The notes: generated by a model not told the origin, from the sequence alone. A DNA stretch of 64,000 nt from Bursaphelenchus xylophilus (GCA_904066235.2 CAJFCV020000003.1:5332001-5396000), one strand, 5' to 3'; positions 33,111 to 44,336 are shown, counted from the stretch's first letter. Program-made: numbers and translations.

Positions 33111-34931
33111 AATACGGGTTTTGTGCCATAAAAATGAATAAAAGACTTATTTGGTTAATGCTTTCAATCTAAAATCCACTCAAGATGTCGACTGATCCGT
33201 CTTTTTTATTCTCAGGACCCCAAAACCATATCCCGAGGGGCCGAAGAGGTTACTGTAACAGAAATTGCAATAAATCTAGGACTAATTTTGTCAACATTAA
33301 CTTACCGAGTTCTCGTGATCGTTCACGGATCTACTGTCCAATCTTTTCCCACAGGTATCTAAATTTTATTTTGCAAAGGTTCACGGGGCGGGGCATTTTT
33401 GTGGCTCGATTCGAATTGGCTATAACTTCTTTATGTTTTTGGCCAACTGTAAAATTGGCGCTATGGCGTTTCGGGTCGGGGACAGAAAAGAAAGATTTTT
33501 TTGTGGAAAACTGATCCGAATGTTACAATTTTGTTTTACAGAGTAATATAAAAATGTTATTTTTGGAATTTTTTAGTTGATTTAGGGGTAATTGAGATTT
33601 TTCTTTTCATTTTTTTAAGAAAATAATGTTTTTAAGCACGCCAATTTATTTTCTTCTGCAAAAAGTATCGGGCAAATAAGAAAACCGTAGCCACAAAAAA
33701 AAATATTTTTTCTACCGTACACATACAAATTCAAATCCCTTTTTGGGTCCCGACGGGAATTAATTTGCAGGTGGCCAAGTGTATTGCTAGGCCTCCAGAA
33801 GTGCGTACTTTAACTATAAACATCGGATTTAAACACAGATAGGGCCATAGAAGATAGGCACAACTGTTCGGACCTAATCCCCTGATTACCTATAAAACGG
33901 TACCGTTGACCCGAACTGTGTCTGATCCGAAAAGTCGGAAAGCCTTAAAATTCTTTTTTTCATGAATCTTGAGAATCTCATTTATTTGATGCCGAAAAAT
34001 GCCCCACCCTACCGTCGTTTGAAATGAAGATTTTTGAAGTAATCTTAAACTTAGTACATGAAAAACAACCTGAATGATACAATTTCCCAGCAGCCATCAC
34101 CTTTTCTGCATGATAGACAGGCTGAAAACAGGACTGACATCTTTTGTGAAGCATCACGGAAGGGGATTCCTGTGGTGGCACTTGCAGAATTTGAACATTT
34201 GCGGAATTGCGGAAAAGCGACACTTGCGGAATTCGAAACAAATGCTTTATAAATTCCGGCTTCAACCCTGTCTTCTTCATCTGGTTGTATATTTTGAGCC
34301 CTAGATGTGTATATGCACGTTACATTTTTTTTAACATTTTTACACATTTCACTCCATATAGTCGATTTCTCTTTCGGCCCGAATCAACTGTTTTTGAGTT
34401 GAAGGTCTGAAAAATAAATTTTTGTACCAAAACTTATTTCTTACGTCTTATAAACACATTTTTTTAAGCTAAAATAAAATGGACGGCTAATTTTTACATA
34501 TTTCTTAAACATGATTTTACGTCTTTTTTGAGAAACATCCCGTCAAAAAGTATGAGCCCCCATAAAAGTACTTTCCTCATGAAAATATGCATCAAGTTGA
34601 AGGGAAGTGAACACAGAAATTTATAAACCGTTTGTTCCCGATTCCGCAAGTGTAACTTTTCCACAATTCCGCAAATGTCGCAGGGGATTTTGATGATGGA
34701 AAGACGGGGCACTCCTTGATTACAAAGGGAAATCCGGTTTCGCAAGGTAAAACAGAAAGAAGTCTTTTCCGAACGACCTTTGAATGACATGAAGGTTCCA
34801 GAAAGCCAGAGATTTTCAAGAGCAAGGGTCTCAAAATTAAAAAAAAGACATTAGCATTCAAAAAATTGCATAAAAATGTGAAAAAATTCAAAAATAAATT
34901 TCTTATTTTCATTTTTTAAAATCGAACGAAG
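33111..34931. other. Intergenic region with inverted repeats
   Basis: After the LRR-Ig poly(A) signal there is no credible coding frame. 34120-34740 contains two inverted copies of one sequence (separate entry). 33470-33780 is AT-rich. Multiple short open frames on both strands between 34050 and 34910 are by-products of the repeats. Confidence 0.4.
34120..34740. repeat. Inverted repeat pair, CATTTGCGGAATTGCGGAAA-type arms
   Basis: The left arm at about 34195-34258 reads CATTTGCGGAATTGCGGAAA then AGCGACACTTGCGGAATTC and AATGCTTTATAAATTCC. The right arm at about 34617-34682 is its reverse complement with some changes (GGAAATTTATAAACC-type end, TTCCGCAAGTGTAACTTTTC, CACAATTCCGCAAATGTCGC). The spacer is about 360 nt. 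It could be the remains of a fold-back element; termini are not clear. Confidence 0.6.
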
Positions 34932-35741
34932 ATGGCTGATGATCAATACGAATCGCTGGTAAACCTTGGTGCTGGATTGGTTTCTCCACCCACCTCTGTT
35001 AAAGCTCGGCCAGTCCCGAAAACAAGCAAATCTCAGGAAAGTAAGAAGATGACAAAAGATATCATCAAACTCAAAAGATTCGCGCCATGTGTAAAAGCTG
35101 TGATGCAGGATTTTTGAGAAAAAAGGCAAATGTTTCTGTTTTTTTAAACAACAAAATTATGCCTCTTTTTCTCATAAATAGGGTTGTTAAAGTCATCAAA
35201 GTTGTCAAATTGCCGTCATTTTCGTCGAATGTCAAATTGATTTTTTTTTTTGGATTTTTATTGTTTAGATTTTTACTAAAAAAGGAATTTAAAATTTTAG
35301 GAACTAAATTTCCCCTTTTCAAAACGACGAGTGAAATAAGCAGTAAAACTAATTGCCACTAATATTAACGGTGTCCATCATAGTTAAACTCGCAAAGCTT
35401 CGTATATCAGGATTTTCAACGACGAAAATGACGCTCATTTGACGGAAACTTGACATCGGATTGAAATAATCCGTCAAATCAAATAACCCTACTCATAAAT
35501 CATGTATCACGGCTTGTAATGTAAAGCTATAGATCTGCAGTCCGTGGCTCCAACGTCCACTCAGTCCAGATCAAAGAATGTCAGCCAGCAAAAGACGGCA
35601 AATCCAGTTCCTGCACTCAAATATTACGGTAATAATGGGATTCCTACACTTGAGGAAATTAGCCAAAAAACACTTGAAATTGATGACGAAGAGAAGGTCG
35701 AGATAACTGAATGGACCAACGATGGAAGTTTTAACACATAA
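34932..35741 (+). CDS. Unknown 105-residue protein, two exons
   Basis: Exon 34932-35040 (MADDQYESLVNLGAGLVSPP) joins in phase 1 to exon 35533-35741 through a GTAAG donor and a GCTATAG acceptor. The product is 105 residues, hydrophilic, with no signal peptide or membrane helix. The C-terminal half contains ALKYYGNNGIPTLEEISQKT and the acidic stretch LEIDDEEKVEITEWTND, then stops at 35741. I do not recognise it. The intron contains a small inverted-repeat element (35179-35491). It is followed after 97 nt by the TSP1 gene on the same strand, a spacing typical of nematode operons. The model rests on splice phase and composition, so confidence is moderate. Confidence 0.6.
35179..35491. mobile_element. 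Small inverted-repeat element with TAGGGTT ends
   Basis: The left end reads TAGGGTTGTTAAAGTCATCA. The right end, reverse complemented, reads TAGGGTTATTTGATTTGACG. Inside, both arms carry GTCATTTTCGTCG next to TGTCAA. About 313 nt, non-coding, inside the intron 35041-35532 of the 105-residue protein gene. Arms are imperfect, so this may be an old copy. Confidence 0.5.
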
Positions 35742-35838
35742 AAAATATTTTTTTATTTCTGAAAGACTATACAAAACATGATTTTAGTTATCCGATGTCA
35801 GCGATTTTTTTGATCGGAAGGTTTTGTTTTCGGCCTCC

Positions 35839-36654
35839 ATGGGATCAACCACCCAGCATTTGAGGAACTTTCTGAACTTGAATTACTTGTCCCATCACTT
35901 GTCTATCATTTTTCTGGGAATTCTGAATCTGCTTATATTTATTTTGATAGCAATTTTGGTGATGGTTTGTGTCACTTATTTTTTTATGGCCACACCGATT
36001 GTTTCAAAAGTAAGTTATATCTGCAATGGAATACCTTTATCTTATAGTACAATCAAATGATTGGCGAGAGTCGCCCTTGTTATTACGAATGGGGCCCTTG
36101 GTCTCCGTGTACGGGCACTTGTCGACCTCACGGACAAGATCCTCCAATCAGAGTCCGGAAGATTATTGCAGGGCTCACAATCATGCCTCGAGGCCTTTTT
36201 CGGACAAAAAATCTTCTGAATCATTGTAGAAGTATTGCGAATTATACGGTAGGTTGGGGCACTGTACGCTGTTTCCGATTTTTTTAATAGAAGTGGCTTC
36301 CATAATTTTATGTTGTTTTAGGATTCAGCTCCTTGTAATGTCGCCGAATGCCCAGTGTCCTTGAGATCATTCCCATTCGGAAAATGTGTAGGCAAAAAAA
36401 GATTTAGACTGATCCCACGGATTTCGCAACATGTAGGTTATCAATTAGAATACGAATCGGCACTTTCAGTTAATTATTATTTATACCGTTTTTTACCAAA
36501 ATAGGTGTACCGTTCTCGAGAAATGTGGACGAATCTCAAAAAGGCTCCGCATTTCGTAAATCCAGCTTCTGTCGTGGAGATGTTTGATGGACTCCTTGTG
36601 AGAAGCTGGGTCGGTCGACAGTTATACGGGGCTTGGAAACAACTTGGCTTTTAA
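35839..36654 (+). CDS. Small membrane protein with a thrombospondin type 1 repeat
   Basis: The ATG at 35839 gives MGSTTQHLRNFLNLNYLSHH. This is followed by one long hydrophobic helix (LSIIFLGILNLLIFILIAIL, continuing to about residue 55), then after an intron the TSP1 motif EWGPWSPCTGTC (about 36088-36123), with later cysteines NHCRSIAN and DSAPCNVAECPVS on following exons. With no cleavable signal and the helix near the N terminus, it should be a type II membrane protein with the TSP1 module outside the cell. The stop is TAA at 36652. It lies 97 nt after the 105-residue protein gene and 56 nt before the next small gene. I know no named orthologue. Exon joins at 36009/36048 and 36248 are clear; the last two are likely. 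Confidence 0.75.
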
Positions 36655-36710
36655 ACGTTGATTGAAGAATGTAAAAAATTTTTCTTAAAAAATGACGTCA
36701 TTATGTATTT

Positions 36711-37133
36711 ATGAGAAAATTAAGATTCTTTAAAAGTGACGTTTACCATGAGCCAGCGGAAAATCGATCAAAGCTAAAATTGGCCTGTTACCATTTTCGA
36801 GCAAGGGGAACAATGATCGAGTTGAAAAGTAAGCGGGTTACTGTAACCTGACGAAACCGAATTTTTGACGATTCCATGTCTCTTTTAGGACATATTCAAG
36901 CTAAGGCCAGTCCAGTCAACCAAACTGCATGGGCGAATTTACAAAATGTAATTTTTTCGACTGCATTGTTCGAAAACCGTGATTCGCATTTCATAAATGA
37001 AAACTGTTGGCCCAGTAAATAACTTTAAACCTGAAACTGCCGATTCGTGTCCTGAGTCAAAAAAAAATAAAATATTTGCCTTTGATTTTAGATAAATCTG
37101 GGCGAAGATCAGTTCTACATGGCTTGTGATTAA
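36711..37133 (+). CDS. Unknown 72-residue protein, three tiny exons
   Basis: Exons 36711-36828, 36889-36947 and 37092-37133 join in consistent phase (1 then 0), each with GT donors and TTTTAG acceptors, to give 72 residues. It starts MRKLRFFKSDVYHEPAENRS and ends NINLGEDQFYMACD. It is basic in the first half with no membrane helix. The middle contains AWANLQN. I do not recognise the family. The gap to the TSP1 gene is only 56 nt on the same strand. That three short frames splice cleanly supports a real gene, but there is no homology evidence. Confidence 0.55.
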
Positions 37134-37270
37134 TAGGAAATTATAGGTTTTAACTTAACATCTATATACTACTACTTTAAAAAATAAATAAATCAAAGAG
37201 AAATTGATTACGTCACAGAAAAGTAATTCATATATTTATTTTACCCGTATTTCAAATATCTCAATTAAAA

Positions 37271-39048
37271 TCAGAGTGGCGTTGCCTTAGGCTTAAAGAA
37301 ATAATAATTCCCTATTTTCCGCCCAATAATTAAGATCACTGGAATGAAGAATAGCACGAAATAAATGTAATTTGCATTTGTATTGGTGTCCTTGTCATGG
37401 ATTCCCATCACATTCATCTCCTTGGCCCTTCGAACCCAGAGTTCATTGAACGTTTTAAAGTTGCTGGGTCGGTGGAAAGGCCTGCTAAATGTGTAACTTC
37501 TTGAGCCTTTCTTGCCTTACCTGATATCCGTATCTTCTTCTACTTTTTCGATCTTATATCCATATCCCTGCAAGACATTGATCAAACTGAATGGCCCATG
37601 GAAATGGCCAGCTCCCACGGCAAACAAGAAGGTTTCCTGCGGATGTTCTTGGATGAGATGATGTGTCCTCAAGGCCATTCTCATGTTCCGATGTTCAATT
37701 ATATCCCATTTTAATCTCTCATCGATTTCCTTGGCCTTTCGATCAAAGGCTTCGTTCAAAGTGAAGCCGGCTTCAGTAAATGGTTCGCTCTCGAAGTTGG
37801 TGACTTGTTCGTCTCCACAGTTGTATAACTTGATTAATCGATCGATCGCGGATTCCCTTTTCCTTTTCTCCCTGTTCTCAGCCCATTCCATATATGACAA
37901 AGTATAATTTATAGCAAATATAATCTAAAATAAGGTATTTGCATAAGCATGAATAAACGTTGTCTAATTATTAATTAATTGTCAGACATACCTGTTGTTT
38001 GTTTACTCTAATTAGAGGATTACATTGTTCTGTGGGACTTTCGATAGAATATAATTTCTTTCCCTTTTCTTTGGCCGAATGGGCCAAGTAGGCGTCGAAC
38101 ATGGGGACCGATAAGCTATCAGATTCCTTATAGTATTCTTGTTCATTTAGTTGGTATAACAAGAATAGTAGCCAGACTGGACGACGGGATTCCCAGGAGC
38201 CGATCAAATGGTTTATCTGACTCCAGATCTCTTTTTTGGATTTTTTGGAATCAGAATTCCTTATTAATCTCTGCTTTTTCCTTTTGATGTCTGCAACTTG
38301 TCATACTTGATAAATTATTACATAAATTGACAGCTTAAAAAGTTCTTAAAGCGATTACATTGTTTTAATCGTTGAAACATGGACTGTGGGAGTATTGTTT
38401 TCAAACTTTTTCCATATTCCAGTTGTTTGCAGTCGATTAATCCATTCACAGTTTCGGGATCATGCAAAGCCAATTCGAATACCACTCCTTGAACTTGGTT
38501 TAAGGCTTCTTTCACCTTTGCTGAGACTAGAAATGACCTTAATTAGAGCGTGCAATTAGGGACAGCTCCCGTATTTGTTTTGCAATCTGTTCGGTCAGTA
38601 TGGCAGCTTATTAGAGACTTTGCGCACCTAGGTCAACAACTCGCGCGATGGCCTCCTTTGTTCGCGCTCTTCTCTTTTTTAAACAAAACAGGCCCAATAT
38701 GTTTTGAAATTCTTTTTAAGCCCGGAGGGGCTTTTCACACCTATGGAGCGATTAAAAGCCCTTAGGGATTCGAGGCCATCCGGTCTCCCACATATTTGAT
38801 TGCTTCCGTTTAGATGCCTGAGGCAAGACTCACCTGAATCCCAGACTTGATCATAAGCAACATGGATGGTGCCAAACAGAAAATTATGAGTGTTGGTCTT
38901 TGGTGATGTCACTGACCATAAATAAGTGGATCTCTAAAGTATAAATATTACATTTACTATATGAAAAACTGACCTGATGGGTTTTACAATCATCGTTGGC
39001 GACTATCTGACTGATTAGGAACACAGATAATAGATTGTACAAAAACAT
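37271..39048 (-). CDS. TIKI/TRABD2-like TraB-domain membrane protein (predicted Wnt-type metalloprotease family)
   Basis: The start at 39048 gives signal peptide MFLYNLLSVFLISQIVAN. The TraB/TIKI blocks follow in order: FLFGTIHVAYDQVWDS (about 38844-38891, carrying the GTIH histidine), ELALHDPETVNGLIDCKQLE, SWESRRPVWLLFLLYQLNE, YSIESPTEQCNPLIRVNKQQ, IKLYNCGDEQVTNFESEPF and ETFLFAVGAGHFHGPFSLIN (about 37595-37654, the GAGH histidine). A C-terminal helix (YIYFVLFFIPVILIIG) is followed by a short basic tail. This is the layout of TIKI, which cleaves the N terminus of Wnts at the cell surface. Both conserved histidine motifs are present, so activity is plausible. At least six exons; some small-exon borders (38220-38320) are approximate. 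Confidence 0.88.
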
Positions 39049-39688
39049 TGGTTGAGCTGCATTAGCGACGGCAATATTTTTAGTGGGACTGAATCTTCGC
39101 TACGGTAAATCGCGTGCAAAAAGAGGGGCGGAGTCTGTGTGACCAAAGGAGAAGAACATTGTCCTCAGCCACAATGTTTACATAGATTCCGAGCCTGTTG
39201 ACGAAACGGCATTAAGAAGTTGAGCAGGCTAAATGGTTGTTGCAAGACATCGACACCTCTATAATATTATAATTAGAGATGGGGGATGTTGACCTTGAAA
39301 AGATCCATGGAGAAGAGTCAGGCAGTGGAATTAAATGGTGTTTTGTGGAAAGTAACTAGTCGGCAAGAGTAATCCGCAAAGTATGGAGACTCTGTCACGA
39401 CTCTAAACAAACGGTAAACAAGAAAAGCAGGACTCTGAAGTGTTAACTGAGGTCGCGACAAACCCCTTTGGACATCTTGTTCTGAATCCATAAATTTGGA
39501 GCCTCGTGTGCGGTTTTTTTGATGTTTGCCGCCGCGAATCCATCATCAGAGGGACCTTATCGACTGATAAACCTCAAAGGAAATGCCGCCAATCTTTCCC
39601 ATTGTATTTATATAACCAAAACAATAGAAAGTTCAATTAAAAGAGTGAAATTGGTGACAGATGTACAGCTAGTGCCAGTTCTAGTGGT
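39049..39688. other. Intergenic gap between TIKI-like gene and calsequestrin
   Basis: Both flanking genes are on the minus strand. No open frame of interest was found beyond the antisense of csq-1. The gap should contain the TIKI promoter and the csq-1 3' UTR. Confidence 0.4.
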
Positions 39689-41120
39689 TTACAACTCTTT
39701 CTTTGAGCGTTTTGTTTTCGGGGCCGCCTTCACTGGCTCCGGTTCTGGCTCGTCATCATCGTCAAGATCGATGTTTCCTGCCATGATCTGATCAATCCAA
39801 GTTTGGAGGGCCTCGAAGTTGCTGTCGGAATGCTTCTTGGGATCATCCAGATTGAGTTGACTCATGTCGAACCAGAGAGAATCCTTGTCGGAGATATCCA
39901 CAAGCCCAATTTGAGGGCCTTCCTCAATATCAATGCCGAACATCCCTTCCCAAACATCGACCATCAATGGGAATTCATCTAAATTATTTGTTATTACATA
40001 CAAATTGATGGCTTTATTTTAAAATGCCTACCAGGGTCGATGAGGACCAGTTCCAAAGTTCCAGCATGCTCCTGGTTTTCGTCAGCAATCTTTCGAAGAA
40101 GCTTGTAAAGAGCTCTTCCCTCTCGGGTTTCCTCGTCACAGAAAGCCAAGATCATCTTCTCGTCATCATCAGAATCCCTCTGTAAATAAAAAACCAATTA
40201 CACTGCAGAAAAAAGCATTTTACGCACCCAGACATTGAAGTAGTTCTCTAATGACAGTTTCTGCATTACGGGCTCACGGTGTTTCTCCACCCAATCTTCG
40301 AATTCATCTTCAGTATCCACGTTCAATGGAGCATAGATTGGATCGTCCTCGAAGGGATGGAACAGCTGGACTTCCCCAACCCTTTTCAACCCTAATTTGC
40401 GGGCCCACTGGAATCAGTTTTATGATTATGTAATTAAACGATACTTACATAACTGGTGACCACAGCAAAGAATTCGATCTCTCCCATGAAATCCTCCGCA
40501 GCTTCTTCGAATTCTTTTAAAGCTGCGCTGCCAGGCTCAAAGTATCCAATAATCCTAACAGCCTCATCCTCAAGATCTTCGAACTCATCCAGATCGAACT
40601 GATCGTTAATGATGGTAACTGGATCGTCTGGAATGTCCATGAGCCACGAAACAAAGGTCTCTGGATCTCGGACGCCATTGTATTCGATCTTGTAGCCATC
40701 CTTGTAAACATGGATCGTATCTTCGCCCTTCTCAACCTCTTCTTGATTCCGTAATTTTACTTCTTTTGTTGTGTTTACGGTGTAGAAATTATAACCTCTT
40801 TTGGTCATAACTTGTGCTGACAACTGATGAGGTGAATTACCCGGGGTATCTCAACTTACTTGCAAGAAACATTCATACTGATCGAACTCTGGATCGTCAT
40901 CTTCCACATCGTTGAAGAAGACAACAGACTTGGCATCCTCAGCAAACACAGTTCGGTTGAAATTCTTGTCCGTCAAAGGCTCGGTTCTGTCGAATCCGTC
41001 ATATTCGAGATCCGGATAACCCAAAAACATGCATTCCAGATCCAAAGTTTTGGGAGCCGCAGCCCATGAGTGGACAAGGAAGAGGCTGATTAGGCCTCCA
41101 AGCAGCAGAACCCGGGCCAT
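39689..41120 (-). CDS. csq-1: Calsequestrin, sarcoplasmic reticulum calcium-storage protein
   Basis: The start at 41120 gives signal peptide MARVLLLGGLISLFLVHSWA. The mature protein shows the calsequestrin series of acidic thioredoxin-like folds: YDGFDRTEPLTDKNFNRTVF, DTIHVYKDGYKIEYNGVRDP, VRIIGYFEPGSAALKEFEEA, IYAPLNVDTEDEFEDWVEKH, LVDISDKDSLWFDMSQLNLD, and an Asp/Glu-rich tail (NIDLDDDDEPEPEPVKAAPK). Five exons with short introns. The protein binds Ca2+ with low affinity and high capacity in muscle SR. The very C terminus is SKKEL, a KDEL-like ending that may help ER/SR retention. Length (about 400 residues) is normal. Confidence 0.97.
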
Positions 41121-42649
41121 GGGTCTGGAATTAAAGATAAAAGGAGATATAAGGGCGAATTAACATCTGGAGGAGGGCGGAGTACCGTATAAAAAAGAAA
41201 TGTAGTTTTATGAGCAACCTTAGGATCAACAATGTGATAAGAAAAAAAAGCAAAAAAACTGTTGAAATGTAAATGCAACCTCTTATCCTGCTCTTGGACT
41301 CGGTCCGCGCAAAAGTGAGAGAGTCCAGACTGATTATGTGGATAAGTTTAGGCCGCGTTCAAGTGGAGTGAGAGGGAGAAAGAGTAGGTGATTTCTTTTC
41401 TTTCTCTCCTTCCGTCCAAGCACATGCACTGCCGACAGGCGGCCTTAGCTTGAGAAATATATAACTCGGAAGGCATGTTACTCTGATTCCTCGGAGAGTG
41501 TACTTGATTCGAAGAGATACAAACAAAAAAACGGGCAGAACGGAGGTCTGAACACATCGTCGCCTACCTTTAGAACAATCCATCCATCTCTCATGGCCTT
41601 CCAACCCACTCCTCCTGCCCTCAGGGCTAATTCAGACCCGGGTTTGTGACATACGGCCAAATCAAATAATTCTAGAACTTTAAAGAGGGCACGAAAGGTG
41701 CCAAGCAGAAAGAAGAACACTCTGAAAGTCACTTAGAATTAGAATAGTCAAATTTCCGTTCCCGCAAAAAATTTAAACCTAAACCATTATAGCATAATTG
41801 CCGTAAATTATTGCCTAAGGGATTTTTGTGAAAAAAAATATATTATAACAAAAAAATAACTTGTTTTGTATTTCTATCCTTTTTTGGAGGGAACCCACTA
41901 TTCGTAAGAGATACTTCGCGTTTACCAGAACGTGTGAACGCAAAATTGCCGAAAAAAGGTACTATTAAAGGTGTATATCCCAAAACACCGGACTTGTGAC
42001 AGCCTTGAAATGACCAAACTTTGAAGCGTTGAGTAAAAAATGCAGACATAGAAGTCTTTTTGCTCGTATTGGATCAAGCTTTGCAAAATTTGGCTTATTA
42101 ATTTAAAAAAATTAGGCCAAATTGGAGCAAGTTATGCCGTAAGGCGGGATAAAGCTGCGCCAAATCTTAGGAGAATGTATCAGACAACAGCTACTTTTGC
42201 ACAATTTTAACTTCGAATATTATACTCTTGGCCATGTTTTACAAACCTTTGGTACACGCGAAGTGGGAACTGCGCCACACGCGAAGTGTCCCTCGCGCGA
42301 AGTGGGTAACACTCTCTTTTTTGTTTCCATTTTTGCAATAGACTTTTTTTACCTGCAAAAAATATTTTAATTTAATGAAAGCTGAAAAAAATACGATGTG
42401 AAGAAAATTTTGATGGAACTCCACTTACAAGCACTTATCATCATCCACTGAATTTAAATTTTTATACTGTGACCTAAAACGGAAGACTTGCGGTTGAGAG
42501 ATACACTTGACCCAAACTATTCGGGTCGCATAATTTCGCGAAACTCCAAGTACACAATTACATATTGAGGAAAGGGTTCATGAAGGTTGAGGCTTGTAAA
42601 AGTCGAAATTACTCAAAATTTTATATTGCTCTTTTAGAAGTAGAATACC
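41121..42649. other. Divergent promoter region of csq-1 and the E2 gene
   Basis: No conserved coding frame. 42249-42305 has three spaced copies of CGCGAAGTG (separate entry). A CTCTTTTAG acceptor at 42630-42638, followed by AAGTAGAATACC and the ATG of the E2 gene, is a probable trans-splice acceptor. csq-1 should be driven from the left part by muscle elements, which I could not pinpoint. Confidence 0.4.
42249..42310. repeat. Three copies of CGCGAAGTG within 60 nt
   Basis: ACACGCGAAGTGGGAA, ACACGCGAAGTGTCCC and CGCGCGAAGTGGGTAA follow each other at roughly 25-nt spacing in the csq-1/ubc-7 intergenic region. They could be protein-binding sites or a decayed repeat. Confidence 0.6.
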
Positions 42650-43765
42650 ATGGCCGAACCACAGTCCGCCCTCTTGTTGAGAAAACAACTAGCTGGTAAG
42701 AATAAAATTTTTTATACGTTTTTCTAAGATTTATGCCGATCTCCTGTCGATGGATTCTCAGCCGGATTAGTAGACGACGACAACATATACAAGTGGGAAG
42801 TCTTGATCATCGGACCACCAGACACTTTATAGTATGTTTTTTTTTGTTTTCATATTTTTGTGAGAAGTTTTAGCCTCCAATAACGGATGTTTTTTTAGCG
42901 AGGGAGGTTTCTTCAAGGCACATTTAGAGTTTCCCAAGGATTACCCGGTTAGGCCACCAAAGATGAAGTTCATTTCAGACATTTTCCATCCAAATAGTAA
43001 GTCTTTTGTAGAGCATTCATTTGCTTTTAGTTGATTCAAAAGGAGGAGTTTGTATTTCCATTCTTCACGAACCCGGGGATGATCATTATGGATATGAGAA
43101 AGCCGAGGAGCGTTGGTTGCCTGTCCACACGGTAGAGACCATTCTTTTATCCGTGATTTCAATGCTGGCCGATCCTAACTTTGAATCTCCTGCCAATGTT
43201 GACGCTGCAGTATGTTCTTGGCTTATTTTCGTCTTTGTTTTGTCGTGCCCGTCCATAAATGGGCACAAACCACAATGGGAAGATGCCATAATGGGCAGAT
43301 TTTGAGAACCCGCTCGAATGTTACAGGTACCCTTATATATTTGTAAAAAAATGTTCGGAAAGAAGTATGAATTGTGTTTGACAAATTTGTTGGAAGTGTA
43401 AGTGCAAAATTTGTTTAAAAAAGAGTAATTTCGGAAACGTGTAGGTTCTGAAATAAGATTGTTAGATTCAGTCTTCAAAATTACACTTAAAAATTTTACA
43501 CTTGCAACAAATTCGCCAATATAACATAATTTCTAACAGCGTTGCATCAAAATTAACACTTTTCTAATCACAGTTTTTACAAATTCTCTGAAATTTGAAC
43601 GGGTTATCGAAATCTGCTCATTTTGGCGTACCCATTATGGACCGTTGCCGTTTTCGCTACGTAGTTTTATTTCTCAATTACTTGTAGAAACTTCAACGTG
43701 AAAACTATCCCGAATTTAAAAAACGAGTCGCCGCTTGTGTAAGGAAAAGCCAGGAATCCTTCTGA
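42650..43765 (+). CDS. ubc-7: Ubiquitin-conjugating enzyme E2, UBE2G1/UBC-7 type
   Basis: Exons join into an E2 of about 165 residues. It starts [20 protein letters not shown], then [40 protein letters not shown] and [13 protein letters not shown]. The catalytic cysteine is in [14 protein letters not shown] (Cys codon 43051-43053), followed by the acidic-loop insertion [20 protein letters not shown] that marks the UBE2G/Cdc34 group. The C terminus is [14 protein letters not shown] with TGA at 43763. It transfers ubiquitin for proteasomal degradation, including ER-associated degradation in UBE2G relatives. The last intron (43210-43687) holds an inverted-repeat element. A probable trans-splice acceptor lies 11 nt before the ATG. 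Confidence 0.95.
43244..43650. mobile_element. Inverted-repeat element in the last ubc-7 intron
   Basis: The left end reads CGTGCCCGTCCATAAATGGG and continues with ATGGGCAGATTTTGAGAACC. The right end, reverse complemented, reads CGGCAACGGTCCATAATGGG and continues with ATGAGCAGATTTCGATAACC. Terminal arms are about 60-75 nt and imperfect, over a total of 407 nt. No transposase. It occupies most of the intron 43210-43687. Confidence 0.7.
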
Positions 43766-43896
43766 AGCCCTCCGACAACAACAATCCTTCAACGAATACT
43801 GGTCCCGGATTAAACATTGTTCTTGTGAAGTTGTTTTATATTCATTAAAATATTTTTTGTACAGACTTGTTAAATATTCGAATAAGTGAAGTTATC

Positions 43897-44336
43897 TCAG
43901 ACCTCGGAGCTTGCTGGAGTCGTATTCTGAGAAGGTGAAGAGACTGATGAAGACATTGAATGTTCTCGCCCGTCCACTGGTAAGGTTGGCCTGCTTTCGA
44001 AATTGTCATTGGCGCGACGGCTTGGTCGGGTAATGCTGGTGAACCTGGGAGTCACAGGGATTGTGGCAACAAGGACTCGTTTTGATTTCTGAAATTTAAG
44101 AGTGAGAAAAACCTTACTAGACTAAAAATCAAAAGCTAAAGGCTCAAAATACGGAACTTGCATGCATTTGAGTTCAAGTTTGGCAAGAAATACATTTAAA
44201 AACGACTTACAATAGAATCATACTGCCGTAGTTGCCTGGCAAACGCTTCTTGTGGGGTGTTTCCACCAACTGCCGGCGTCAGATCGGTCTTCCGGAGTGG
44301 ATGCCTTTCTTCAGAGACACCTGGTTTTTGCGACAT
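43897..44336 (-). CDS. Unknown 105-residue protein, Ser/Pro-rich tail
   Basis: Exon 44211-44336 joins in phase 0 to exon 43897-44088. The ATG directly follows a TTATTTCAG acceptor, so the start is probably trans-spliced or after a 5' UTR intron. The product starts MSQKPGVSEERHPLRKTDLT, has a short conserved-looking core (EAFARQLRQYDSIKSKRVLV) and then VTPRFTSITRPSRRANDNFE. It ends in a Ser/Thr-rich tail (SMSSSVSSPSQNTTPASSEV). No membrane helix. I do not recognise it. Clean splice phase and normal codon use support a real gene. Confidence 0.65.

Noticed and set aside
33185..33514. 109-codon plus-strand frame after the LRR-Ig gene
   Set aside because: Lies after the poly(A) signal of that gene, has no recognisable domain and no intron partners.
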